This document shows, piece after piece, positions 32,721-47,700 of a stretch of 64,000 nt of DNA. The stretch is from Leguminivora glycinivorella (Eukaryota > Arthropoda > Insecta > Lepidoptera > Tortricidae): positions 16,199,691 to 16,263,690 of the forward strand of contig NC_062972.1 of NCBI RefSeq assembly GCF_023078275.1, in the 5' to 3' direction. The position numbers and the translations under genes were made by a program. The notes under the pieces were generated by a model, which was not told the DNA's origin, did not search any database, and worked only from the letters and a program-made list of their open reading frames with translations. Position 1 is the stretch's first letter, and every line of letters starts with the position of its first letter.

Positions 32721-35700
32721 CTGAAAAACCCAAAAGATATTTTTTATTTTGTTTTAGCTTTCACGAACAAGTCGCTAATACTATAGTGTTTCGCACTTTT
32801 TATAAAACGTACCTATCTTTGGATGTACGAACGAACGTACATTTTGGATGGAATTCATACATGAAGTGGTTAACTATGCACTTTTGCAGCTGTACACTTT
32901 TAATTGTAATGTGATAAATAATTTGATCTCGTTATTGTACCTAGTAGTAGTTAAGTAATTAAACTGTTGTACCTAGTAGTAATTACGAGTAAGTACCTAG
33001 GTTAAGATTGCTGCGCCCTTGCAGAGTCCATATTATGTACCTAATTAAGACCTAATATGTATGCAATAAATGCTTATGACTTATGACTTATAACAATACC
33101 AAGATTAAACGATATTAGCACAAAATAAAATAACGATATTTCACTTGATCATATACCTAAAGCATGGTGTTGCTGATGATGCGGTGGGTTTTGTCGTCTG
33201 TTGTGCGGCGGTGGCGCCGGCGGCGGCGGTCCGTTGTACGCGTGGCTCGGCGTCTCCCGCTCCGAAGACTCCATGGCCAGCTGGTCAGCTGACGGCTCCA
33301 CGGAGTTGTTGGAGTCTGGACTCGCGCCCCCGCCACCCCCGCCACTCTCGTTTGATGTTTGGTCACTTAGAGCTCCACTCTGAAATTTAGAAATATTTCT
33401 CTGTAGGTACTAGTTTTATAACTGGAAATTATTTTTATATAACATTGGATAGTTTTATGGACAACTACGACATTTTAATTACTACTTGGGTCAATTAAGT
33501 TTATGACAAATATATCCTGGAAAGCTGGAAATCGTTTGGTGTCGTGAACGTAGAAAATCTCAGATTTTCCATTCTAAATAAGCAATACCTAAAGACGTAT
33601 TTATAATGGAGCACCTTCTACCTAGAGTTGTGTTGAACTCCAAGGCACTCCTCCAAGGCAAGTATTTTTCTGACACGAAAATATCCACATTTCCCCCGTA
33701 GTATTTAAGCCACGGTCAGCTTTCACTGGCTCGTGGGCGATATTTTAAGTGTTATTTAATACGACACACTGACCGTCTTTAGCACATCTCTGGGGACACA
33801 CCTGTAAAAATTATGTGACAACGCAGATTGTAAATGCAACTTTATCGAGGTTACTAATACTAATGCAGTCTTCGCCGGGTCGGCGGACTCCTGGGGGCAT
33901 GAATGGAATGATCTCGAGAAAGTTGTTCGTGATTCTGGTTTCGAATAATTCAAATCATTGCTCATTCGACCGCTCCGGTTTCCGATTTTTTTCCGGTTTA
34001 ATCAAGACATGTTTATATCTAATCTTTTAGTCACACTTATTAAATCGAGTCTATAGAACCTTGAAAAAACGAAAGCATTCATTAAAGAACTTCGCTATCC
34101 TGGGTGGCCGGGCTATAAATAGAATATGAACAATTTCCACTAAAACCAAATTGTCGGCGGCACTCTACAATTTGGAGTCATTGTGGGTGTTGACGGCAAT
34201 TTCCGAGCCTAGAATTAACGAATCGTCAGGTATTTTATACCTCTCATTTGTTTCGCCTGAAGGAACAACATTAGAAAGTATTGCCTGAAAGAAGCGTGCG
34301 GAGCTTTTATATTACTTCGATAAAGATTTACGAGTGGTTTTATAAAGCGCGTCGGTCCCGGCAAAGGGCGGAATCCAGCAATTATTTTAGAATGGGATCT
34401 GAATTAATCCAGGGGATACCGATGTACCGAATTATGTAATAAAAGTAGAGGAGAAAGTTTTAATGGAACGGAGATTAATCTTTGATGCCTATCTAAATGA
34501 TAGCGGAGATGGCGTTTCATGCCTCGTTTGTAGTGTTGTATTCACAGAATAATGTAATAACTTTTTTTATTTTAGATCTGATAGGGTTAAGCGGCGTAAA
34601 CTTCCTGAGGAATTACAGGCAGAGTAGATTTATTTTCTAGCATCTACACCTAAATGTTATTCTAGCAAGATAAATGATGTCAAATAAACTTTTCTACCTC
34701 TACTCAAAAAAGGTACCTGCACCCTGTTAGTCCGTTTTCACATTATCCGATCCAATATCGGATGTCGGAAGGATTTTAATGGAAAAAATCCAAGATGGCG
34801 CCTGTAATGTATGGGGATATCGGTCCTACATCCGATATCGGATCGGATAATGTGAAAACGCACTTAAGGTGAAGCTATTAAGGAATTAACTACCCGCCGT
34901 GTTTTGTCTAATGGTAACCTCTTTCCAAAATTTTAGGTTTTAAGCGGTTATCTAGAAGGATTAAAAAAATACTATAGAACAATAGCGTATTAAATAATCT
35001 TAGGCATACATTTTTATCGTGCTAGAATCTCTACCATATTAGTTCAAAACAGAACATGAGAATAAGTAGTAACTTCAACAGGGGACGGATTTCAGATAAG
35101 CTCCTATGCAGGTGATTTATGACACCTTGACAAAGTATAAAACAATTAGAGTACAAGCACTGCCGCTTAAGCTATCGATAACCAAATACGACCAAGCACC
35201 GTAGCCACAGTTCCGCGTATTCATTACCAGCACTGGCACAAGTATTTACTCGGGGAGTGGCACTCAAGAGCAGTGTGTCAGAGCGCGGTCGTTGATCTTA
35301 GCGGGCGAATTTCACTTTCATTCAATTACTTGGGATATAGTACTCTGCCGGTGTACTGAATTATGAGCAGCTGCACTGTATGTATAGGTGAAGCGAAAAA
35401 ACTCTCCTTAAGTATCGTTCTTATCGATACTTGGTATCTGCCAGTCACCACCTCAGTAGTTTACGCTGGCGGATATGTTTTATGGTGAAAATGTAGTTTT
35501 ACACATTATAATTTGAGAAAGTGCCAGTGATTGTCATTAATACGCATTCATTTCGCTTCATGGAGTGACTATGTATCTTTCGAGATGAGAATTTATAATG
35601 TATAATGCTCTGTGCCTATTATGTAAATAGGGGCATTTACCATACTATAATTCATATGGTAATCGGTTAACAGTGGCAGATATTCCAACTATTTACAAAA

Positions 35701-38700
35701 GAAAAAAAAGACAATCAGGATGTATGATTAAATTTTTGTTTTCACTTTGACATACCTAATCACATTTAGTGATTTTATCTATCTCAGTCTTAGTTTAACC
35801 CCCGACCTTTACTAGTCAAGTGAAAATAATGCCGACCCCGAACAGCTGATAATACGGCGACCCCTCGCTTTTGCTCTATTGAGCGCTTTGATATGGCGCG
35901 ATGCCAAATATAGCGCATAGGACACGGGAGCATGTACAAGACAGCTCGTTTTTCAGAGATATATCTTGATAAGCAGATAAAATGTTTTAACTTAATGTGA
36001 AACAATATCGCTTCAAAATAATTCATTACCCAATTTATTACACTACAATCCTTTCCAAACGTTAACGAAATTTTCGTAGATACGAACAATACGAAGTTTT
36101 ATCTAAATCAGTTTAATTATCTTCATATTTTTCTATGACAGTATTTGCTACAACTTAACTTAATCTAACTATAAAATTGAAACATATTCTAAACTCATTA
36201 GTCATAATAGAGATTTTCATTAAATTAACACCATTACATGTTCTACTTCTTTTATCAAATATGGGTACTTGGGTAGTGTCTCTTTTCCTGAAGGGATGGT
36301 TTTCACAACACCAAAGTTTTTATTTCCACCTCACTTTTTAATAAGGTAAACTGCCCATTTGTCGGCCGCCACAATGCTGAGCAGGATTTCAAGTTCAATG
36401 TGTGTCGTCGCTGTAGGTCGCGCGGTGACCGACCGCCGGGAAAGCCGGCTTTTACTCTTCACTACTATTGTCGTAAATCGACTGGGTAGTTTGCTATACG
36501 TGCTTCTCACTATTTGTGTCATCTTAGATATTTAGCTGATTTGACTTGTTTCGACATTTTTTTTTAAATTTAAAACTTTAATGCTTTTCAAAAAATACAA
36601 CAGGCCAATTTGAAACCACTAGGTAATAGGTATTCTCTATCAGTTAACCATAAGATGAAATAGAAAAGCGGCAAGTACACGCTTGGCAGTGAGTGACACT
36701 TCAATGGTGTTATGCTATCGGCGTTATCCCAAATAACACGAATGTTTCTATGATAATAAATGGCTATGCGTTCGTTTGAAACAAAAGTACAATTAAGTAT
36801 ATCTAAAACAATCTTTAGAAATATACGCAGTATATAAACAATAGATAAATAAAATACCAGTCGCTTATAACACTCGAAACAACTTTTTAATAACCGAATT
36901 TCAGATGACAGTTTATATATCTTCTAGGTAATGCCTCAGGAAAAAAGACCGCTTTTAGTATAGTTTCTCACATTACCAGTGACAAAAACTGTTTTATTAC
37001 CACCAGAGGCTGCACTATAAATTTTATTATTCTGGCGTGGCTAATTTATTGGTGTTATTATTAATTAATTGAAACTTACAACAGTGATGTTAATTAGCAA
37101 TTACAGGGGACTATTGGAAACATTGCTTTGTCGCTCGATTGTCCCGGTTGGGCTAATGCCCAATCCCCTGACTTAGGTTTCGATATAAATTTCGGGTTTT
37201 TTACAAAGTAAACGTTCAATCGATCTTTACTAAGAAGCACACATACATGGACATAGTGTTTGCGTGGAACCCGAAATATTTGAACACCGTATTCCCGATC
37301 ATATTTCAATTCCAAAATGTTCTATAAACTTCAATAAAACTTGCCTACAGTTCAGAATATGCTACTTGGGGGACTAACCGGAGTTCATACACATGAAACT
37401 AAGCAAAGACAATGTTACGTTACGACTAGTTTTGATGATGGTTAGTTGGAAACAAGAACATTTTTAGAGTAAAAGCGTTAAAACTTTGTGTCTACAATGT
37501 AAATGGAAACAGTTCAAGCGCCTTCTTACTTTCCACAGGGCAAAGCGGGTAAAGAGTGGACACAGACGGAACTGGCCGCGGCGTCCGTCAGCGCAGTGGG
37601 TCGCCCGTGCCCATATTTGGACTATTTACCCGGTCACCGTATTAGATTCTATGAGCTTCCTCGCGACTCCACCCTGCGGTTGTTTATGCTTTTTGTTACC
37701 CTATTTCAAATCGAAATGAGGAAATAATTGAAGCTTGATTACAATTTGAAATCTGGAAGGCTTGTAATCTGTTTAATATTAACTATTTGATTCACAAGTT
37801 CAAAATAGGATAGCTTACTTCTAGTACTTGGCAGGCTTTGTACAAGAGAAAACAAAGGCGCCTGAAGTAGTCGGAACAAAAGCCAGATTTAGTTGTCGCA
37901 AACAGAAGTCACCTAGATAGACTTATCTGTAAGTTTTTGTAAGACGGGAGCACCGCGACATCAGGCGCAGGTTTTAATAAAATTTCCGACTAAAACACTC
38001 ATTAACGGTTCTAAAAATAAATTTTGCAAGAAATCTCTTGAAATAATTCAGGAAACTTCCGACTATTACGAACGAATGAATCCTGGTCATTTGCATTTCT
38101 CAGTTCCCTAGCAACATTAAGAGGTAGGTAATTAAAAATTAAATAAGAGCGATGAATAGAAAATGAATTTAATTTTTTCTGAAGACGTCTTTGTTGAGAA
38201 AATGTTATGCTAAACCAAATTATATACCTTAGCGTTACTATTCAACCGGAGACTTATTAAATTATTATACATACATACTATGTAATAGATTTAAGAGGAT
38301 TATAATAATGATGATATTAGTTGAGCCCCTTTGAAAATTCTAAATGTTAGAATAAACGTTATGTCTCATAGGGCGTAGGATAATCAGGACAAATCTAAAA
38401 CTCGTTCCGTCTGTACCTACATAAAAATCCGACGTAACTTAAAACATTTTTTGAACTCAAGTAGAGTACAAGTAGTAATATTTATCCAGGTCCAAAATTC
38501 AGACAGGTAAATATGAAGAATGTATTAGGTACTATAAAATTACCTTGGCAAATGGACATTTTATTCACCGTTTTCATATCTTTAAGAATTAGGAACCATC
38601 AGGCAGAAGAGCGATAAGTATCACTCGTAGTTTAAAGAGCCTAAGTAGTAGAGACCAGCAGTGAATTTAATGATTGTTAAAAAGTTGATTTGTATCTAAT

Positions 38701-41700
38701 TGATGTGTAAACTTGAAGAAGAAACACACTCTTAGTCATGGTAGAGAAACTTAAGAAAACTCAGGCAAAACTTTCTGGTGTTATTTAGAAAAGCGATGTC
38801 CAATAAAACTGATGTTTAACATTATTGCAATTTTGTGAAAATAGTCGGCACGAGCAAGACGGAGTGCGCTATAAGCGGTAAGTGTCTCGATTAAAAATCA
38901 TTAACTTTCATGCGGTGAGTACGCTCTACTTACGTGTCGAGCTTTAACGATGATTTTGGAACGATATGTAACAAAAAAGTTTAAAAAATGCGGCGAAACA
39001 AGAAGAATTATTACAAAGGATCATCATTATCATCAACTCCTATCGCCTTCACGCGGAAAAACATCTTAAGATGATAGGATACAGGTAAATTCTCCATACA
39101 AACGCTCTCGACTATTTCCTCCCTGGTTTTTGAACATAGAGCAATGATTTTTTCAACACAGATTATTATTATTTTTATCTGTGTCGAACCGTTTCGATTT
39201 TTTTGCTATTTTTATTTTAAAAGACGCTAGAGCCAATCAAAAATGTCTAAAAACGGCCTTTTTCAATATGGCTCAAAAAAAGGTGTGATACACAAGATCG
39301 GTAACCGACACAGATTATTTCATTGTTATTCAGATTCTCAAATTTCGTTCCGTTTAAATAAGTTTTGAAGGAGGAAACAGTCGAGAGCGGAACCTCGATT
39401 TAAAAAGTTTTTTCGCAATATCTTTTAACCGAGTTGTTCTTAATGGACATTTTTTTTCGATAAATCTAGTTAATAACACTAGTATATTTAACTGAAATTC
39501 CCAAATTGAAAGGGGGGCCCTTTCCATTTTAGCATTTTCGCTCCCGTAGCGTCTTAATATTTTAATTGCAGCATGACTGCCTGTATGATAGTTTTCTCTC
39601 ATTATGGTTCACAACGCTTCTAAACGCTGTTTACCGTACCTAATTTAATTAGGTAAGTAACTAATACTTAAAAATTCTTGCCATTGAAAATTTTAATACC
39701 TACTTTATGAAAATATTTTTATGGCTTAAGTAAAGTAATATTTACTTAAAAGGTATTTATAAGTACTTAATTATTTCATAGGAAATAACAGGTGCCCAAC
39801 TTGTTAAAAAAAATGTGGAGTTCCAAGCCTTATGCTTCATGTGCAAGAACGTGGTTTTTTTTTTTCAAAATTATTACTGCAATTCTAAGCAGAAAGGACC
39901 CTTATTTACAGTAGAGTCACCTTTAGGGGAGAAAATGGTACATTAAAAAAATATTGGCCATTATTACAAAGTGCATAAAGCCTAGACTTCATTAGTATCA
40001 CTAGCTACTACGTTAAATTTAGCATGACTAAATTAGTAAGGGAATGTCAGCGGACCGTGGTTTTCAGGTCACGTCGGCATGGGGGAGGCAAGGCTGCAAA
40101 CAAAATAAAACAGTGCCACACTCACATAGAAAGGTGAACCTTGTAAACTCGAGTTTTATTAAGCAACGTTGATAAATAGTAGATTATCACATACAATAAA
40201 ATTATTATCATATTTTATAAATTTTTGATTTTCAAATAGGTCGGGTTCAATTTCAGATTATTCAGAGTCAACTAATCGAAACATGACATTTAATTTGGTA
40301 CCAGTTTTGGTATTTACTACTTGTGGTCATTCGTGGTGTAATTTTGTCATACATACATAGGTGCATACCTTTTTATTTAAAAAAAATAGTAGATTGTACA
40401 ACAATGGCATAACATAACCCCATTGACCCATTTGTTACCCGAGGCATTTTTTTTAAAATAGTAGACGAGGGTAAAAATGGACATTTATGCCCTTGTTGTA
40501 CACTCTGCTTTTCATTTCGAATGCTAGGAAATAATTATATTTTTCACGGCAATTTACATCACAAAATAGCGAAAGAACATAATGGGACTACCTCTACATT
40601 CCTAATGACGTTTGTTCGAAAATCACTTGGCCTAACTCATTTGGCCGAATTATGAAATGCCTAACGCTCTTTTGGCCTAACGATCATTTGGCATAATTTA
40701 AATTTTGCCCCAAAAATGACATTACCCAGAACCGATTCGCTGTTAGAAAGGTAGGTTTAGGTTAGGTTAGAACCGTGACCTCACACAAATCTGAATCGCT
40801 TCTAAAAAAGTGGGTTTTAACGGCGTTAGGCGAAACAATATTAGGAAATTTAAATTAGGCCAAATGATCATTATGCCAAAAAATATTAGGCGATCTAAAA
40901 ATCGAAGAAAAAACTTTAAGAATCTAGATATACATCCGAACATAATACATAGCCAATTCCCGCCAACTTACTATTTTTTTTTAATTTTCAACAAGTGATC
41001 AGAGTTTCAGACGCTTGGTTTTCTGCAAAGTCAAACATTTTTGAACGATAACAGACTCCTATTTTATGTGATTTACTAAATTTAATGACAGAAAATACGG
41101 AATTCTAATAAATTTTAGAAAAATTAAATAATATGAAAAGTTATGTCATCTAGGTACATAATTTTATTCCTCAGTAAAATTCTGCAATATGTTTTAACTG
41201 TTTGGCTGTTGAGTCCTTAGTCTTAGAATAAAATTTTACTTTATGCTCTAGAACATAAAATGCTATTTTATGTCATATACGCACGACATAAAGGTGCACT
41301 TCTTAAGCATTAGAAGTGAAAAGTAATATTTAATTTTGCAAGTTCATTGCTTTTGATCCAGAATAAAAAAGGAAAAGACACCCAAGACTACTCAAGAGGT
41401 TGCCAATTAAAGTTAATTAGTTTTGCTATTAAGCTTTGTAATGAACAGAAAAATAACCTACTTATCACTGGCAATAAGACACATAGATAGACAGAAGATA
41501 GAAAAGTCATTAAGAGGGGGTAGAGCAGGGAGAATTTTCAGAATCTGTCAAATTACCCCATTACACACACAAACACCCTTCACTCACACTACCTCAATTT
41601 ACTGTGAAAGGTCAGTGACCCTTAATTTTTTTCAAGAGTGTTATTTTGAGTTTGTAGTCAACTACTTACCTCCTTTGAGAAATTAAACTGTAAAAAAGGT

Positions 41701-44700
41701 AGCATACAAGAAGACAGAGAAAAAATTCGCATCATCTAGCTTTCCTTCTCTGTTCATGTCTCATGTGACTTAAATTTACCTAAATATGTAGATAACGTTC
41801 CTTACTCAGTTGATTGTTTATCTAGGTGTATTTCAAATTACTTTGCACTTCATTTTGCGTTACTTTTCTATACTTACTTAGATTAAAAATCGTCAGCCTG
41901 CCTATCCCCGCAAACATTATTCAAAGTCGTATGTGAAGGCCGATACCTCCAGGCAGACAATTATGGTCGCGTGATAAATGATAAAACATTCAGCCCTATC
42001 GCACTATTTGTAAGTGCAATAGGGACGGTCCGATGTTTTATCATTTATCGCGCGACTATGATTGCCCTGCAGGTCTTCAGAGGCCTATGCTGTGCATTAC
42101 GTATATGCGGGTTGTATTAAAGACTATCAGATATTTTCTTTATTCTTTTTGGTCGTTAGTTTTTTTATCATTTAGTTTGATACAAAATAAAGTATGTGTA
42201 TAAAATAAAAACCTAATGAATAGAGTACAGCTAGCAGCAGTCAAGTCAGAGACACAAAGAAAGACAGGGAATATCGACGCATATCTTATCTTATCCCAAT
42301 ACCGCCATCGCCATCTGCATCAGACTCTTTATCTTACCCAATTTCCGAGTCTCTTCTCTAAATTTCAGTTTCTTGAGTTGAAAATGTTGAAACTCATACT
42401 TAGTAATAAATAAAACACAAAAAAACATATAAAAATCACAATATAATTTTAAATTATAGCTTAGGCCCTGTACCAGTTGCAGTCGCCACGTCTGTAAAGT
42501 CCCTTGTAGTTTCTTTTAAATGGCTAAATACCTAGATGTTATGTCATAAACATCTGTGACGTGACTGAAAATTAAAAAACATCGCTCAGAGATAAGGTTC
42601 AAATTAGCATGGCAAAAAATACAACAGTGCAGTCAAAATACGAAAAAGCAAATGTCAATGTCAATATCACTGCCGTATTTCAGGCAATAAGGGCTGTTTT
42701 CTCAAATATGAAAAAATCTCAAAAGCAGGACTTTATAAAGACTTTCTAGGAAAATTATTTTTAACTTGATAGGTAGACCAATTTATAAAAGTTGTACGAA
42801 AAAAAATTCTGAACTAAGTTTGTAACTATACATGAAAAGCATTTTTATCTTAGATTGCATATTTTAGTATCGTAACGATTTTTCTTTCAAATAAAAAAAG
42901 AATTATTAGAATAGATTCACGGTGTCTACCGTAAACTGGGGTTACATTGACCAATTTGGGAATTTAAACTTCTCTAGCTTCTACATGTAATGGGTAGCTA
43001 TAGCTAGCTTCTACATTTAATGGGTATTTTTATCCATTAAATGTAAAGAAAGAAAAAAAATGGGGCCATCAACTTTTTTAGTCTTTTCCTGCTAAAAATC
43101 TAGAAAAGTAACAAAATAATGTACGCAGAAAAAAAACTATGAGATCAAACTTAAACTGACATTGGGGTTACTTTGATACCCCATGTTTTTTTTTAATGGT
43201 AATCGAATGTAACCCCTTGCAAAAGTATTTTATCTCAAGAAAAGATAAAAAAACGGTTCGCACAGTCAAATATTAGAACTCTTTAACGCTATTTTGGGGT
43301 TACTTTGATCAAAAATAAAAATTACCTGCCATCTTCGAAAAACCAACTTTATTTGTAATTGTTTCAATATTTATCACACGAAGAGATCAAATTATCTGCC
43401 TCAACTCAACAAGTACCGTGACATAATCAGACAATAATCAACTATGTGTCATTATGGTCAATGTTACCCCATGCAAGTGATCAAAGGCACCCCACAGAGT
43501 AAATCATTAGTAATAAATGCCTAGTTTGACTTTATGATACAAAACTCAATACTTACAATGGTAGGTATAGCTAAGCAGAAACACATTTCTGGCAAGCTAC
43601 TTAATATTCACTGTGAACCTTTTACTTGAATACCACTACGTTAGTTTAGAAGTTATTTAAACATGAAAAATAGCAACAAACTATGCTTATATTTTAACAC
43701 GTTATCCGCACTGCCCACGACCATACTTACTTGTTCACTGCGTCAGAGCACCATTTATAAAGGTTGGTTTAAGGTTATCATATGTGTAGATTTCGATAAA
43801 TTTATTTTATTAATACATAACCGACTACTCACTAAAAGGGTCAACCCTAGCACTTTTCCCTATTCACCCCAACGTTAGGGTGAGCGAAAATTACTAAATA
43901 AAACGACATATTTTCAAAGACAAACCGAAGTTCACACCGCTGGAAGATTTTTTGTGTAAAAAATTAGCATGGAACATATAAAAAAAGTGCTATCGACGTT
44001 CAAAAGTCGGTTTTGGTCCTATTCAGCACAAATTACGGTAGTTCATACCCGTTCCGACCCCATGTACCCAAAATCTTTAGAAAACGATAAAGATAATTTA
44101 GTTTTACAATTGTGCGAAAAAAGATTCTAATTTGGCCAGATTTTTTAACCGACTTCCAAAATTCAAAAGGTATAGTTTTTTAAAATAAATGTATAGTTTT
44201 TTTTTTAATATCACTTCTGGTCCAATTTCAAACCCCACAAATATTAACGGCAAACTGATAATGACATTAAGTTTTTTTGAAATAAATTTGTGACATATGT
44301 GGGTAGTTTAGTAATTATAGGCACCGACTGATTGTGGGTAGGTTTATACTTTCGCTCTCTGCTAATAAATCTTGTATGGAACGGACGTGTTTTCTTTGGT
44401 GCCTCTTCATCAGTGCTGATCTTCGGCTGGGAGCATACCTTACAAAATTAAATGCCAAAAAAAAGTTTATCAGTAAAAATTACTTATTTGAAAATAAACT
44501 CATAACCGTTTTCATGCTTATACATTGAAATAGATATCACGCACGAAAGTAAGAACGACAAGGCCCCCTGGTGGCTGAGCCGGGAATCGAACCCGCCATG
44601 TCTCTCGCTATACCGTAATCCTCTAAGTGCCACTTGCATCAACGAAGATGGAGGATTAACCTGAGGGTTAACCCACTATTTTACATGGAATTTGACAGTT

Positions 44701-47700
44701 GACAGCCCACTAACCCTGAGTTAAGTGGTTGGTGCAAATGGACCTTATAAGATTCATATACGAGGTGGTCAAAATGTGCCTATCAGAGATAATATACACT
44801 AGAGAAATTTCGTTGGGTACCACACGGCGGGCGGGTGGCCTAGTGGTAATGACGTTAGCTGCGTAAGCTGAAGACCCGGGTTCTATTCCCGGCTCGGCCA
44901 TCAGTAGGCCTTGTCGTTTTTTCTTTCGTGTATGATATCTATTTCAATTTATGTATGTATGTATGTGAACACTTTATTGTACATAAGACAAGTTAGGACA
45001 TATAAATACAGTATAGTTATGGTGTACAAAGGCGAACTTATCCCTATAAGGTGTCTCTTTCAACCTTTGAGCGAATTGAGAATTTATTATTTATATAAAC
45101 TTGAAAAAGAACAAATCAAAAATTATTCAATAAAATAATTTTATTTCTTCCATAGTTGTATAGTTTCATACTTATGATTTTTATTTTAAAGTAATCCATT
45201 TATATTATAGCAATCATGGGTGAAACGTGGAGGTTGACAGAAGTGTAATTAACATTTCTAAATGTTGATTTCTTGTATCTAGTCTAACTACGAAGCAATA
45301 CATTGACTTATAAATTGCATCCATATACAGAGAGGTCATTCATAAAAACATCACTTTAGGTAAGTTATATATCTTTTATACAATTTGACAACCATTGACC
45401 ACACATCCCAATTCACCCCTCTTCCGACCCTAATCACCCCCTTCGTACACCTATTCACCCCTTTGCGACCCGATTCCCCCATTCCTGATCCTATTCACCC
45501 CTCAGGCCGCGGATATTTATCCATCAAATTGAAATTGAAATTGAAATCGTCTGTCAATGAAAAGAAAATTATAGTAAGTATGTATGGAACATAAACTTTA
45601 GAAGTGTAGGTATACACTACATTCAAAAGGATAACGAACAAATTCTGAGCAAAATTTTACACAAAAATAAAGTTAAAATGAGTAAATAATACAATAAATT
45701 TAAATGCCAACTTTGACAGACATTTTCATGCCCCTAACTAAATATATTATTTTCCCTGGAACTACGGAACCCTACACTGACCGTGACCCGACGCGCTCTT
45801 GGCCGGTTTTTCTTCTCAATGAAATGCAGAGATAATAAAAAATTACACCTCCCAATTTATAATAATTTTTTTTTGCAAAAAATTCATTTTTGGCACAAGC
45901 TTTACCTTAGCCGACTGTACCTTTCTTTCAACAATCATCTTTTGCTCTCCGAGATGTTTCTAAAAACCCCTTACTCAATGGGGATACGACGTTTCATAAC
46001 AGAGTTCCTCTGACCACCTTTCTGCTCCATCATCAGATCACCTCCATGATACCATAATATTGCATTGTCACGTGATTTACATATGTGTGCAAAATTTCAG
46101 CTCAATCGGAAACCGGAAAGTGGGTCAAATTTAGCTTCTACGTTTTGACCCAAACTAACAAGGCAAGTTGAATAAAAGCTTGTAAAAAGGCTTCTGATAT
46201 CATATCAGATTTGTAATAAGTTTAGTTGTCATAGTTTAAGAACAGATGAGACAGACATATGCAATGATAATATAATACTGCACGTGTTTCGTGAGATGTC
46301 AAATCACCTCATACAATTTACCGCTCTAAGGCAACTAAGGTAGGGTTTGTTATTGCACTTTAATTACATATTAATGATTTCTAGCCCGTAAGATATATAT
46401 TTGCTTTAACAATGGATAGATAATTATGCGAGTGAGAGTGTAATTTAGATTTTTATAAGGAAACAAATATTTTTAAGCGACCCGATCAGATATTTATACG
46501 AATAAGGACCCTCCCACATCTACCGTCTCGCGATCGTAGCGTCGGGCCAACTGTATGGCTAAGCCGCGCCGACGCGACGCGACGTCTTTTTCCATACAGT
46601 TGGCCCGACGCTACGCTCGCGAGACGCTAGAAAGAGAGACTATGTTTTTGCCGGTCACGAAGCATCACAATTTTTTGCCGGGAATATGTCGTCATATACT
46701 ATGGCCTCTATAGAGAATCGGATATATTGTCACGGCCGTTCATAGTCATATACGTATGCTGGTGACTGTTCCATGAACATCTGGTCTAGTTGAATGGAGA
46801 AGTGCCATTCAAGACGAGCGTTACTTTCTAAACAACGATGAACTTACGGTTACTTACGTGTTCGTGGTATGCACAGGGTAATCTTTAATGAAATTAAAAC
46901 ATTTTTTTATATAAAAATTTGAACCAGAAGCACACCATACGGAATATTGTATTTAATAAATAGGTACTTATATACCCGCCCGCATTTCCCTTTATTCTAA
47001 GTAAGAATCGATTAATAAGTATCTAAATATGTAAAAATAAATTAAATTATAATTGTTTACATACAACCTGGTTGACAGAATTTGACGTAGGTGCTGTCAT
47101 ATATATTTTTAAAATGACGTACTGTTAATACCAGCGTAATGAAAATTTATTCCAATGAGTAAAAGAAAACATGAAACTCTTTTCAATTTAACCGAACTAG
47201 AATGAAATCATTTATACTCATTCGGTTGTGTTCGTTATTTTCTTTAATAATGTGATATATTTTTATTTATTTTTGATGCACAAGCCATGCATCTTTACAC
47301 TTTAAATGAGATTGGATCTCCACCTGACATTATCGACTTACCCTATTTATTTTGAGCACAGTTTTACACTGGTATGGTTTTTCGTGTACGTACACGATTT
47401 TCTGTCAAAATATTTGTCAAATTTAATTGTCAACGCGGAGCGACCGGCGACACGTCTGCCTCCGATGAGCCGCTCACGGCATCTAATCGAAAGGAGAATT
47501 CTGACAGCAATGGCGAATGTGGAAATTTTACGATAGTTTAAATTTAAGGTAAAATTTCTTTGTTGCCTTTGAGAGGAAAAATATAAAAAACCTCAAAACT
47601 TGTAGTCCATTTATCTGGCTTTCAGAATCACATAATGTTATAACTAGAGTATTGAATTTTTTTAACAAAGTTTACTAAACGGCGACATACGTTTTTCTCA

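Noticed and set aside
33801..34030. Overlapping frames on both strands near 33.8-34.0 kb as a small gene
   Set aside because: No family match, overlapping opposite frames, and location within the inferred gene B intron without splice partners.
40750..40775. TTAGG telomere-like repeats (GGTTTAGGTTAGGTTAG)
   Set aside because: Only about three units, within a dispersed element bounded by target duplications; not a telomeric array.
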